A stretch of DNA of 64,000 nt from an uncultured Lachnospiraceae bacterium (GTDB lineage Bacteria > Bacillota > Clostridia > Lachnospirales > Lachnospiraceae), in NCBI GenBank assembly GCA_900317555.1, contig ONHF01000001.1, positions 114,467 to 178,466 on the forward strand. Direction: 5' to 3'. The notes under the pieces are model-generated. The model was not told the DNA's origin. It saw nothing but the letters and a program-made list of their open reading frames with translations, and searched no databases. Positions 34,326-42,812 of the stretch are shown one piece after another; within the stretch, counting starts at the first letter, position 1, and the number at the start of each line of letters is the position of its first letter. Both the position numbers and the translations under genes were made by a program.

Positions 34326-36578
34326 ATGGAGAATTATCAGGGATATATTTCACAAATCATATATCGAAATGACGAAAACGGTTATACGGTGTTCGAAGTC
34401 ACGGGAGAGGAAGGCCCTGTGACCTGTGTAGGCTACCCCGCGCAGATTTCAGAGGGGGAGAGCTGCAAAGTGACGGGAGAGTACACCGAACATCCGATGT
34501 ACGGTCAGCAGCTGAAAATTTCTTCGTATGAGCCGTGCGCGCCGGAGGATGACGCCGCTGTTTTCCGTTATCTGTCTTCGGGTGCTGTCAAGGGGATCGG
34601 AGAGTCTCTCGCGAAGAGAATTCTGAAGAAATTCGGCGGCGATACCATGCGCATCCTCGATGAGGAGCCGGAGCGCCTTTCGGAAGTCAAGGGCATCAGC
34701 GAGAAGATGGCAAGATCCATCGGCCTGCAGATTGCCGGCAAGAGAGAAAGCCGCGAGGCAATGATGTTCCTTGGAGATTACGGCATCTCCACCCGGCAGG
34801 CGATCCGGATCTGGGACACCTACGGCATGGAAATGTACGCAATTCTGCGGGAAAACCCGTACCGGCTTGCCGAAGACATCGGCGGGATCGGCTTTGCGCG
34901 GGCCGACGAGATCGCACGGAAGGCGGGCATCCTTCCGGATTCGGAATACCGAATCCGGAGCGGCCTTCTGTATATTCAGAATGAAGCGCTTTCGGAAGGG
35001 AGCACATGCCTTCCGAGACAGTTTCTGATGCAGAGGGCGGGCGATCTGCTGCAGGTGCCGCAGGAGGCCGTCTCGGCAGAGCTTGACAATATGATTGTAC
35101 TGCGGGAACTGTACATGAAAAAGAAGGACGGGGTGGAATTCGTCTATTCCTCGTACGCCTATCACAAGGAACTGCGGATCGCGAGACTCCTTTTTGACCT
35201 GGACGCGGCACCGGTCAGAGAACTGAGCGATGATGAGCTGTCCCTGCGCATCAGGGAACTTGAGGAAAAGGAAAACCTGCATCTGGATGAGCTGCAGAAA
35301 GAAGCAGTGAGCCTTTCGGCGCTCCGGCCGCTTCTGCTGATTACGGGCGGCCCCGGCACCGGAAAGACAACGACAATCAACACCATCATCCGGCTCCTGA
35401 TTTCATGCGGCAAGGCGGTAGTCCTGGCCGCGCCGACAGGGCGCGCGGCAAAACGCATGAGCGAAGCCACGGGCTTTGAGGCGATGACAATCCACCGGCT
35501 TTTAGGCTACAAGGTAACAGGAAACGCGCAGATGGAAAACGACGCGGAGGGGTACCGCTTTGAGCATGACGCTTCCGATCCCCTGGAGGCGGATGCTGTT
35601 ATCATTGATGAAATGTCCATGGTGGACATCTTTTTATTTGAGGCTCTTCTTTCAGCCCTGAAGCCGGGGACACGGCTGATTCTGGTCGGCGACGCCGATC
35701 AGCTGCCGAGTGTAGGGCCCGGACGCGTGCTCGGCGACATGATTGCCTCGGGCGCGTTCCGCACGATTGTTCTTCGCAAAATCTTCCGGCAGGCGTCGCA
35801 GAGCGAAATCATCATGAACGCGCACCGTATCATAAACGGGGAGCCGGTTGTTCTGGATAACAAGGGAAAGGATTTTTTCTTTCTGGAACGCAGGGATCCG
35901 ATGGTGATCTACAAGCATACCGTGCAGCTGCTGCAGGATTATCTGCCCAAGTATGTCGGCTGTACCAAAGAGGAAATCCAGGTTCTGACACCAATGCGCA
36001 AGGGAGCGCTTGGCGCGGTGCGGATGAACGAGGTGCTGCAGAGCGTTCTGAACCCGAAATCGGAAGGAAAGCAGGAATTTACTGCGCATGATGTTGTTTT
36101 CCGCGAAGGGGACAAGGTCATGCAGACGCGGAACAATTACCAGATGGAATGGAAGGTGCAGGGGAATTTCGGCATGGCACTGGAGACCGGCACCGGTATT
36201 TTTAATGGAGATTTCGGAAGAATTCTGGAGATTGACAGGGCGGCGCAGCTGATGCGGATCTGTTTTGACGAGCAGCGAATGGTCGAGTACCCGTTTTCGG
36301 AACTGGACGACCTCGATCTTGCCTACGCGATTACAGTCCACAAATCGCAGGGCTCGGAGTATCCGGCAATTATCCTGCCGCTCCTTGCGGGGCCGCCGGG
36401 ACTGTACAGCCGCAATCTCCTTTATACGGCCATTACGCGCGCACGCAGCTGCGTCATGATTCTCGGCAGCAGACAGTGTGTGATGAACATGGCCGCGAAT
36501 ACGAGTCAGTATACCCGTTACACGGGACTGGCGGAAAGAATCAGGGAGGTTTATGACGCCGCTTCAGCTTGTGACTGA
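34326..36578 (+). CDS. recD2: ATP-dependent helicase RecD-like (RecD2/YrrC)
   Basis: This is an SF1B 5'-3' DNA helicase of 750 residues. It has the N-terminal OB-like segment (YRNDENGYTVFEV), helix-hairpin-helix repeats (AVKGIGESLAKRIL, EVKGISEKMARSIG), Walker A ITGGPGTGKTTT, motif II DEMSMVD, LVGDADQLPSVGPG and motif VI YAITVHKSQGSEYP. RecD2 acts outside RecBCD in genome maintenance. The ribosome binding site is weak, but the start residues match the family start. comF overlaps the 3' end by 26 bases. Confidence 0.95.
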   Translation: MENYQGYISQIIYRNDENGYTVFEVTGEEGPVTCVGYPAQISEGESCKVTGEYTEHPMYGQQLKISSYEPCAPEDDAAVFRYLSSGAVKGIGESLAKRILKKFGGDTMRILDEEPERLSEVKGISEKMARSIGLQIAGKRESREAMMFLGDYGISTRQAIRIWDTYGMEMYAILRENPYRLAEDIGGIGFARADEIARKAGILPDSEYRIRSGLLYIQNEALSEGSTCLPRQFLMQRAGDLLQVPQEAVSAELDNMIVLRELYMKKKDGVEFVYSSYAYHKELRIARLLFDLDAAPVRELSDDELSLRIRELEEKENLHLDELQKEAVSLSALRPLLLITGGPGTGKTTTINTIIRLLISCGKAVVLAAPTGRAAKRMSEATGFEAMTIHRLLGYKVTGNAQMENDAEGYRFEHDASDPLEADAVIIDEMSMVDIFLFEALLSALKPGTRLILVGDADQLPSVGPGRVLGDMIASGAFRTIVLRKIFRQASQSEIIMNAHRIINGEPVVLDNKGKDFFFLERRDPMVIYKHTVQLLQDYLPKYVGCTKEEIQVLTPMRKGALGAVRMNEVLQSVLNPKSEGKQEFTAHDVVFREGDKVMQTRNNYQMEWKVQGNFGMALETGTGIFNGDFGRILEIDRAAQLMRICFDEQRMVEYPFSELDDLDLAYAITVHKSQGSEYPAIILPLLAGPPGLYSRNLLYTAITRARSCVMILGSRQCVMNMAANTSQYTRYTGLAERIREVYDAASACD

Positions 36579-37308
36579 TATGATCTATCCGAGACGCTGC
36601 CCCGTCTGCGACAGGCCGGTGAAACCGCCCGGCGCTTTGATCTGCGGAGACTGCGTGAATGTGCCGCTGAAGGTGGAAGGCAGAGACGGGAAAACCGCGC
36701 TTTGCGCAAAGTGCGGGAAACCGCTTGCGGATCCGGGGGAGGTATATTGCCCGGACTGCGCGCGGCTGCCGCACCTGTTTGACGAGGGCTGTGCTGTTTT
36801 CCGTTACCGCTCTGTTTCCGGAGCACTCTACAGGTTTAAATATGAGGGCAGACAGGAATATGCCGCGTGGTTCGGTAAGGTAATGGCGGACAAGCTTCTG
36901 CAGGCGTTCCCGGAAAGAAAACTCCTGGAGAGGTACGGAAAACCGCACCCGGATCTGCTGGTCCCGGTGCCTGTGTCGAAGCAGCGTATGGCGCAGAGAG
37001 GGTACAATCAGGCCGCGCTTCTTGCGAGGGAAATCTCGAAAAGGACAGGAATAGCGTCCGGAGAAGATGCGCTTATAAGAAGCAGGCATACGGCGCCTCT
37101 TCGCGGCATGAGCTTTTCGATGCGGCAGCGCTGCCTTGAAAGCACTTTCCATGCCGCATCAAATGATGTAAAATCAAAATTGATTGTGCTCGTCGACGAT
37201 ATCTACACGACCGGCGCTACAATGGACGCCTGCAGCAGGGCGCTGCTTTCGGCGGGAGCGCGCGGCATGCTTTTTATCACGCTTGCGATTGGAGAAAGCC
37301 TCACATGA
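36553..37308 (+). CDS. comF: ComF family phosphoribosyltransferase-like protein
   Basis: The 251-residue protein has an N-terminal zinc finger (CPVC, CGDC, then CAKCGKP and CPDC) and a C-terminal PRTase domain with motif VLVDDIYTTGATMDAC. ComF is needed for DNA uptake in naturally competent Firmicutes, where it works with the ComFA helicase; no comFA is seen here. AGGGAGG is just before ATG 36553. The stop overlaps the next start as ATGA, so translation is coupled to the unknown membrane protein. Confidence 0.93.
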   Translation: MTPLQLVTDMIYPRRCPVCDRPVKPPGALICGDCVNVPLKVEGRDGKTALCAKCGKPLADPGEVYCPDCARLPHLFDEGCAVFRYRSVSGALYRFKYEGRQEYAAWFGKVMADKLLQAFPERKLLERYGKPHPDLLVPVPVSKQRMAQRGYNQAALLAREISKRTGIASGEDALIRSRHTAPLRGMSFSMRQRCLESTFHAASNDVKSKLIVLVDDIYTTGATMDACSRALLSAGARGMLFITLAIGESLT

Positions 37309-37703
37309 TCAATGAACAGCGCGTCAGCCTGATGACGAGAATGGAAATATACAGAAAGCATAAAGGCCGCAGGGACGAACGGATCAGCGCCTATTTCATG
37401 GGAGATTATCTGGCAAAACAAGTGCTGCTCTCAGTGATCTGCGCAAGCGCGGCTTTTCTTCTGATTGCCGCAGTGTACGCCCTTTACAACTTTGAGGATC
37501 TGATGCTGTCTGTATACAACTTTTCTCTGTCCGGTCTGGCCGGCAGGATCGCGATTGCCTACGCGCTCTTTCTGGCCGCCTATATCGCGGTGACCGTCAT
37601 TGTTTACACCGGCCGTTACAGAAGAACACACCGGCGCCTCGAGCACTATTATAACGCGCTGGACCGGCTGTCCGAATACTATGAGCGCGAAGAGGAGTTA
37701 TAA
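37305..37703 (+). CDS. Uncharacterized two-helix membrane protein upstream of cdaA
   Basis: I do not recognise this 132-residue protein. It has a basic cytoplasmic start, two membrane segments (about residues 40-62 and 80-102) and a charged C-terminal helix (RRTHRRLEHYYNALDRLSEYYEREEEL) that could form a coiled coil. The start overlaps the comF stop by four bases (ATGA), and the next gene begins 5 bases after its stop, so it belongs to a comF-x-y-cdaA-cdaR-glmM transcription unit. Function is unknown; location suggests a link to c-di-AMP signalling or cell-wall precursor supply. Confidence 0.8.
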   Translation: MINEQRVSLMTRMEIYRKHKGRRDERISAYFMGDYLAKQVLLSVICASAAFLLIAAVYALYNFEDLMLSVYNFSLSGLAGRIAIAYALFLAAYIAVTVIVYTGRYRRTHRRLEHYYNALDRLSEYYEREEEL

Positions 37704-37708
37704 CCCGC

Positions 37709-38734
37709 ATGACATCCCTTCTACAGTTCCGGGAGAAACTGATCTCCTTTTACAGACAGTATGAGAATCTCGTCAGTATTGCGCTGAAGTTTCTTGTCGT
37801 TCTGACCGCGATTCTTTATATCAACGGCAGGATCGGATATCAGAAAACGCTTGCCGGCGTACTGCCTACACTGATCATCACGCTTTTATGCACGCTTCTT
37901 CCCGCGGGAGCGGTGGCGGGCATTCTCGCGGTGATGATTGTTGTTCACCTGTACTCGCTGGCCCTCGAAGCGGCTCTTGTCGGCGGCATCCTGCTCCTTC
38001 TGCTGCTGCTTCTGTATTTCCGTTTTACTCCGGGAGACACGCTGCTGCTTCTTCTGTATCCGTTATGCAGCATCGCCGGGACACCGAATGTACTGCCTGT
38101 TGCCGGCGGACTTTTGTATTCTCCTGCTTCCGCCCTGACGGTTTTCACCGGCGTCATCATCAATTCGTTTATAACTTTCGTAAAGGCGAATGAAACCGCG
38201 ATCGCGGCTAAGGCGGGGGATGAGGACCTGATTGCGAGGTTCCGTTTCCTTCTTGACGGCCTTTTACAGAACAAGGCGATGCTGGTCACGATCATTGCTT
38301 TTTCCGCTTCCTGTGTGTGTGTATATGTAATCCGCAGACTAAAGATCCGCTACGCGTGGTATGTCGCGTCGGCGGCGGGCTGCGTACTGCAGCTGATCAT
38401 CATTACGGCGGGAGAGCTGATTTACGACGCGGGCATTTCCGTCGGCGCTTCTTTCCTCGGCGTGGTTCTCGCGGCGCTTATTTCAGCTGCCATTACTTTC
38501 TTTGCGTTCAATCTGGATTACTCCGCGATTGAGAACACGCAGTTTGAGGATGACGATTATTATTACTATGTAAGGGCAGTGCCGAAGGTGCTCTATACGG
38601 AACCCAGCCGCAGCGTGAAGACGATCAGTACATCCAGAAACGCTTACGGAATGCAGGATGAAAATTTCTACGCGGATCAGGATGCGCCGGAAGGCGATTA
38701 CGGTCAGGATGAAGAGGATGACGCCGGCTTCTAA
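37709..38734 (+). CDS. Uncharacterized polytopic membrane protein upstream of cdaA
   Basis: I do not recognise this 341-residue protein. It has roughly eight hydrophobic segments between residues 20 and 268, including a run of Leu near residue 95. A cytoplasmic tail of about 70 residues follows, beginning EDDDYYYYVRAVPKV, containing the basic patch SRSVKTISTSR and ending in a very acidic stretch (DYGQDEEDDAGF). It lies 5 bases after the two-helix protein and 45 bases before cdaA. No transporter signature is obvious. The tail resembles the acidic, Tyr-containing tail on FtsE in this window. Confidence 0.82.
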   Translation: MTSLLQFREKLISFYRQYENLVSIALKFLVVLTAILYINGRIGYQKTLAGVLPTLIITLLCTLLPAGAVAGILAVMIVVHLYSLALEAALVGGILLLLLLLLYFRFTPGDTLLLLLYPLCSIAGTPNVLPVAGGLLYSPASALTVFTGVIINSFITFVKANETAIAAKAGDEDLIARFRFLLDGLLQNKAMLVTIIAFSASCVCVYVIRRLKIRYAWYVASAAGCVLQLIIITAGELIYDAGISVGASFLGVVLAALISAAITFFAFNLDYSAIENTQFEDDDYYYYVRAVPKVLYTEPSRSVKTISTSRNAYGMQDENFYADQDAPEGDYGQDEEDDAGF

Positions 38735-38779
38735 AAAGGCCTGCCGGTGCTCCTCCGGACAATTTTACGGGAAGAACGT

Positions 38780-39649
38780 ATGCAGATTTTACAGACGATT
38801 CTGTTCGGTTATCTGAAAAAAGTTCATATTCCAAGCGTACGCTGGACAGATATCGTCGAGATACTGATCATCGCGTTTCTTGTCTATCACATCATGCTCT
38901 GGGTGAAGAATACCAGAGCATGGTCGCTTCTGCGCGGTTTTGTCGTTATTATCGTATTCATTTTCTTTGCCGCTGTTTTCAACATGACAACGATTCTGTG
39001 GATCGTCCAGAATGTCATGAGCATCGCGGTGATCGCGATTGTGGTCATCCTGCAGCCGGAGCTTCGGAACGCGATGGAGGAGCTTGGCCGCAAAAACCTG
39101 ATTGCCAGCCTGTTCCGGATTGACAGCAGAACGCCGGATGGGCTTTATTCCGACCATACGATCGCGGAGATCGTGCGCGCCTGCACGGATATGGCAAAGG
39201 TAAAGACCGGTGCGCTGATCGTGATCGAGCGGAAGACTCCCCTGAATGAATACGAGAAAACAGGTATCGACATTGACGCGGTTGTCTCCAGTCAGCTTCT
39301 TGTCAATATCTTTCAGAAGAACACGCCGCTCCATGACGGCGCGGTTCTGATCCGCAGGGACAGAGTCGTATCAGCAACCTGTTATCTTCCTCTTTCGGAT
39401 AACAAGCTGGACAAGAATCTTGGAACGAGACACCGCGCGGGCGTGGGAATCTCCGAAGTGACAGATTCGCTGACTATTATTGTATCGGAAGAAACCGGAC
39501 AGATCAGCGCGGCTTACCGCGGAACGCTGGACCGGAATCTGGACGCGTCCATGCTGCGCGCCAAGCTTGTAGAACTGCAGAACAAGCAGGCCGCCGATGA
39601 CCGCCGCGGAATTATACCGCCGTGGAGGGGCAGAAAGAATGAGCAGTAA
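38780..39649 (+). CDS. cdaA: Diadenylate cyclase CdaA
   Basis: CdaA makes the second messenger c-di-AMP from two ATP at the membrane. The 289-residue protein has three N-terminal membrane segments and a DAC domain with the catalytic motifs LHDGAVLI (DGA) and GTRHRAGVGISE (RHR). c-di-AMP controls potassium and osmolyte transport and is essential in many Firmicutes. ATG 38780 is chosen over 38747 because family members start close to the first membrane segment. cdaR overlaps its end by 11 bases and glmM follows, the conserved cdaA-cdaR-glmM operon. Confidence 0.96.
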   Translation: MQILQTILFGYLKKVHIPSVRWTDIVEILIIAFLVYHIMLWVKNTRAWSLLRGFVVIIVFIFFAAVFNMTTILWIVQNVMSIAVIAIVVILQPELRNAMEELGRKNLIASLFRIDSRTPDGLYSDHTIAEIVRACTDMAKVKTGALIVIERKTPLNEYEKTGIDIDAVVSSQLLVNIFQKNTPLHDGAVLIRRDRVVSATCYLPLSDNKLDKNLGTRHRAGVGISEVTDSLTIIVSEETGQISAAYRGTLDRNLDASMLRAKLVELQNKQAADDRRGIIPPWRGRKNEQ

Positions 39650-40976
39650 ACGTCCAAAAATCTTCGAGAACATCGGACTGAAGCTGTTTGCGCTGGCTTT
39701 TGCCATTGTACTATGGCTGCTGGTCACGAATATCAACGATCCGGTATCGCGCATGACAATCAGCAATGTGCAGGTACGGCTTCTCAATACGGACCTGATT
39801 ACGAAGCAGGGAGATGTCTACAGCGTGCTCGACGACTCGGATGTTGTCCCCGTCGTTACGGTGACAGCCAAACGCTCGATCATAGACGCGCTCGATAAGG
39901 ACGATATCGCGGCTACTGCGGATGTCAACGATCTTTCGAGCCTTGATACCGTTGAAATCCGGTTTTCGTCTTATAAATTTAATAATGAAATCGACAGTAT
40001 TGAAGGCAGCACCGAGAACGTGAAGCTGAGTATCGAGAAGAAGCTGACATCAACCTTCACGCTCAAGACGGCAACAGCCGGAAAACTGGCTTCCGGGTAC
40101 GAACTCGGAAGCGTAATACCGGAGCAGAATCAGGTGCGTGTGTCCGGACCGCAGTCGGTTGTCTCTTCAATTTCCGAGGCGACTGCGACGGTTGATATCA
40201 GCGGCGCGACCGGTTCGATCAGCACATATTCGGACATCCGGCTTCTGGATTCTTCCGGAAACCCTGTGGATACACAGACGCTGACGATGAACATCAATTC
40301 CGTCAAGGTCAATGTTGTCGTCCTTCCGGTCAAAACAATTCCGGTCCAGGTCACAACCAGCGGATCGCCGGCGGACGGATATCTTGCAACAGGAAAGATC
40401 ACTGCGGACCCGGAGACGGTCAGTATCGCGGGCAAGAGTTCTGTCCTGCAGACAATTGAGAGCCTGCAGATCCCCGGAAGCGCGGTCGACATTTCTGGCG
40501 CGGACAGTGATGTTACCCGCACGGTTGATGTTTCCGGTTTCCTGCCGGAAGGGGTAGCATTCGAGGACAGCAGTTTTGACGGAAAGGTGCAGGTGACGGT
40601 TGGCATTGAACCAGCGCAGGATGCGGATGTTGACGTGAAAATCAGCAGCGTAAGCCTCAACAATGTGCCGCAGGGGTACGAGGCGAAAATTCTCGCCGTG
40701 AACGACGGGAGCAAAACCGTGTCGGCGTCCGAAGACGGGGCTTTTACCCTGCGCTTTCGCGGCCTTGCCGCGAATATTGACGGGATCCGGCTGGACACAC
40801 TGCAGCCCGGCGTGGATATCGGGGCTCTGACAGCGGATAAACAGGAAGAGAATCTTGCCGGAAATTACACTGCGGCGGTAGCGGTCACACTTCCGGACAG
40901 CGTAATGCAGACGAATACGGTGGTCGCGCAGATCCGTCTTGAGAAAAAGAGCAGCGATTCTTCGGGAAACGAATAA
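39639..40976 (+). CDS. cdaR: CdaA regulatory protein CdaR (YbbR-domain protein)
   Basis: The 445-residue protein has one N-terminal membrane segment (FALAFAIVLWLLV) followed by extracytoplasmic tandem YbbR repeats, recognised by recurrent VTAKRSIID, VRVSGPQSVVSSI and VSIAGKSSVLQTI segments, about four in all. CdaR binds CdaA and modulates c-di-AMP synthesis. GGAGGGG lies eight bases before ATG 39639, inside the end of cdaA. Confidence 0.94.
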   Translation: MSSKRPKIFENIGLKLFALAFAIVLWLLVTNINDPVSRMTISNVQVRLLNTDLITKQGDVYSVLDDSDVVPVVTVTAKRSIIDALDKDDIAATADVNDLSSLDTVEIRFSSYKFNNEIDSIEGSTENVKLSIEKKLTSTFTLKTATAGKLASGYELGSVIPEQNQVRVSGPQSVVSSISEATATVDISGATGSISTYSDIRLLDSSGNPVDTQTLTMNINSVKVNVVVLPVKTIPVQVTTSGSPADGYLATGKITADPETVSIAGKSSVLQTIESLQIPGSAVDISGADSDVTRTVDVSGFLPEGVAFEDSSFDGKVQVTVGIEPAQDADVDVKISSVSLNNVPQGYEAKILAVNDGSKTVSASEDGAFTLRFRGLAANIDGIRLDTLQPGVDIGALTADKQEENLAGNYTAAVAVTLPDSVMQTNTVVAQIRLEKKSSDSSGNE

Positions 40977-41026
40977 CAGATGTTTTTATGATCTGTATGA
41001 ATAATGATACTGGAGGGATTTTTCCG

Positions 41027-42379
41027 ATGGGAAGAATTTTTGGTACGGATGGTGTCCGGGGACTAGCAAACAAGGAGCTGACAGTTGAGCTTGCCATGAA
41101 GCTCGGGCAGGCGGGAGCGTATGTGCTCTCGAAGAAAAGCGGCGAACAGCCGAAGATTATGGTTGGCTGCGACACAAGGCGCTCCGGCGATATGCTGGCG
41201 AACGCGATCATGGCGGGCGCCTGCAGCGTTGGCGCGAACGTCATTTATCTCGGGATCCTTCCGACACCCGCGGTTGCTTACCTGGCGAAAAAGCATGGCG
41301 CGGACGCCGGCATTGTCATTTCCGCCTCTCACAATCCGATGGAATTCAACGGAATCAAATTCTTTGACGGGAACGGCTTCAAGCTGCCCGACGCGATCGA
41401 AGACGAGATCCAGGCGCAGATTGAAAGCGGCATGAGAGACGTCATTTTCCCGACGGGAGCCGGCGTTGGCAGCATAGAGTACCGTACGGACGGCTGGAAA
41501 GAGTATACAGATCATGCGATTGAAACCGTGCCGGTAAAGCTTTCCGGAATGAAGCTGGTTGTGGACACGGCAAACGGCGCCGCGTCCCTCTCGAATGTCA
41601 CGGCTTTGCAGAAGCTCGGCGCGGAAGTCATTCCGATTCACAATGATCCGAACGGCATCAATATCAATAAGGACTGCGGATCAACGCATATGGAAAGTCT
41701 GCAGAAGACGGTGCTGGAAGAGCATGCGGATATGGGACTTGCTTTTGACGGCGACGCGGACAGGTTCCTCGCAGTAGATGAAACGGGTGCCGTAGTTGAC
41801 GGTGACAAGATCATGGCGATTGTCGGCTGCAGCATGAAAAAGCATGGTACACTTCGGAAGAACACGATCGTTGTGACTGTAATGTCGAATCTCGGCTTTT
41901 TCAAGATGGGAGAGGCGCATGGCATCAACATCGACAGGACAAAGGTCGGCGACCGCTACGTTCTCGAGCATATGAAGGAAATCGGCTCCAATATCGGCGG
42001 CGAGCAGTCAGGACATATCATTTTTCTTGACGACAATACAACGGGCGACGGACTTCTGTCCGCGCTGCACCTGCTTTCTGTCGTGAAGGAAGAGGGAAAG
42101 CCGCTTTCGGAGCTTGCAAAGGTCATGAAAAAGTATCCGCAGGCGCTTGTCAACGCGGCCGTTCCGAACGACAAAAAAGATCATTACAGGGATTTCCCTG
42201 AAATTGCAGCCCGGATTGACGCCCTGGAAGAAGAGTTCTCCGGGAACGGGAGAGTACTGATCCGCCCGTCCGGCACGGAGCCTCTGGTGCGTGTCATGAT
42301 TGAGGGGGAAGATCAGGCTGTTATTCAGAAAAAAGCCGAAGAGCTTGCCGGATTCATTGAAAATGAGATGAATCTCTGA
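41027..42379 (+). CDS. glmM: Phosphoglucosamine mutase
   Basis: GlmM converts glucosamine-6-phosphate to glucosamine-1-phosphate for UDP-GlcNAc and peptidoglycan synthesis. The 450-residue protein starts MGRIFGTDGVRG and has the phosphoserine loop ISASHNPMEFNGIK, metal loop FDGDADRF, sugar loop GGEQSGHII and phosphate loop RPSGTEPLVRVM. TGGAGGGA precedes ATG 41027. In other Firmicutes GlmM also binds and inhibits CdaA, encoded in the same operon. Confidence 0.97.
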   Translation: MGRIFGTDGVRGLANKELTVELAMKLGQAGAYVLSKKSGEQPKIMVGCDTRRSGDMLANAIMAGACSVGANVIYLGILPTPAVAYLAKKHGADAGIVISASHNPMEFNGIKFFDGNGFKLPDAIEDEIQAQIESGMRDVIFPTGAGVGSIEYRTDGWKEYTDHAIETVPVKLSGMKLVVDTANGAASLSNVTALQKLGAEVIPIHNDPNGININKDCGSTHMESLQKTVLEEHADMGLAFDGDADRFLAVDETGAVVDGDKIMAIVGCSMKKHGTLRKNTIVVTVMSNLGFFKMGEAHGINIDRTKVGDRYVLEHMKEIGSNIGGEQSGHIIFLDDNTTGDGLLSALHLLSVVKEEGKPLSELAKVMKKYPQALVNAAVPNDKKDHYRDFPEIAARIDALEEEFSGNGRVLIRPSGTEPLVRVMIEGEDQAVIQKKAEELAGFIENEMNL

Positions 42380-42405
42380 TAACATTATTAAACCGTACGC
42401 CGGAT

Positions 42406-42427
42406 GGCCTTCTTCATCGAAGAAGGC
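42406..42427 (+). other. Leader hairpin upstream of HPr
   Basis: GCCTTCTT (42406-42413) and AAGAAGGC (42420-42427) form an 8-bp stem between glmM and the HPr gene. No T-run follows. It may insulate or adjust HPr expression. Confidence 0.5.
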
Positions 42428-42459
42428 GGCGGCAGGAAAGGTAGGTGCAGGTAGCTTCT

Positions 42460-42723
42460 ATGGTAAGTCAGAAAGTAACGATCAAAAATCCAACCGGGCT
42501 GCATCTGCGGCCTGCGGGCATCCTGTGCAAGGATGCAATGGAATTCAAATCTACAATTACATTCCGGTTCAAGGACACTACGGCGAATGCGAAAAGTGTT
42601 CTGTCGGTTCTCGGAGCCTGCGTAAAGTCCGGCGATGAGATCGAGCTTGTCTGTGATGGAGAAGATGAGAAAGAAGCACTGGCGTTTCTCGTCAAGGCGA
42701 TCGAAAGCGGCCTCGGAGAGTGA
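42460..42723 (+). CDS. ptsH: Phosphocarrier protein HPr with both His15 and Ser46
   Basis: The 87-residue protein carries the Enzyme I phosphorylation site NPTGLHLRPAG with His15 exactly at residue 15, and the HPr-kinase site NAKSVLSVLG with Ser46 at residue 46. It can therefore be both a PTS carrier and a catabolite-repression cofactor. The ATG at 42460 gives this exact alignment; an upstream GTG at 42445 would add five residues. It is not next to ptsI (which lies 18 kb away with another HPr) and ends in a terminator. Confidence 0.93.
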   Translation: MVSQKVTIKNPTGLHLRPAGILCKDAMEFKSTITFRFKDTTANAKSVLSVLGACVKSGDEIELVCDGEDEKEALAFLVKAIESGLGE

Positions 42724-42748
42724 AACGCCCGTATGACAACGCAGGCAG

Positions 42749-42782
42749 AGCCTGTCCGGCAGTCAGCCGGGCAGGCTTTTTT
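42749..42782 (+). terminator. Terminator after HPr
   Basis: AGCCTGTCCGGC and GCCGGGCAGGCT with a short AGTCA loop are followed by TTTTTT. leuA begins 30 bases later with no clear promoter between, so it may act as an attenuator for leuA. Confidence 0.85.
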
Positions 42783-42812
42783 AAAAAGACACAAAACCTG
42801 GAGGAGCACATT

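Noticed and set aside
42720-42812. Upstream extension of leuA
   Set aside because: The extra 31 codons cross the HPr terminator, and a good GGAGGAG precedes ATG 42813.
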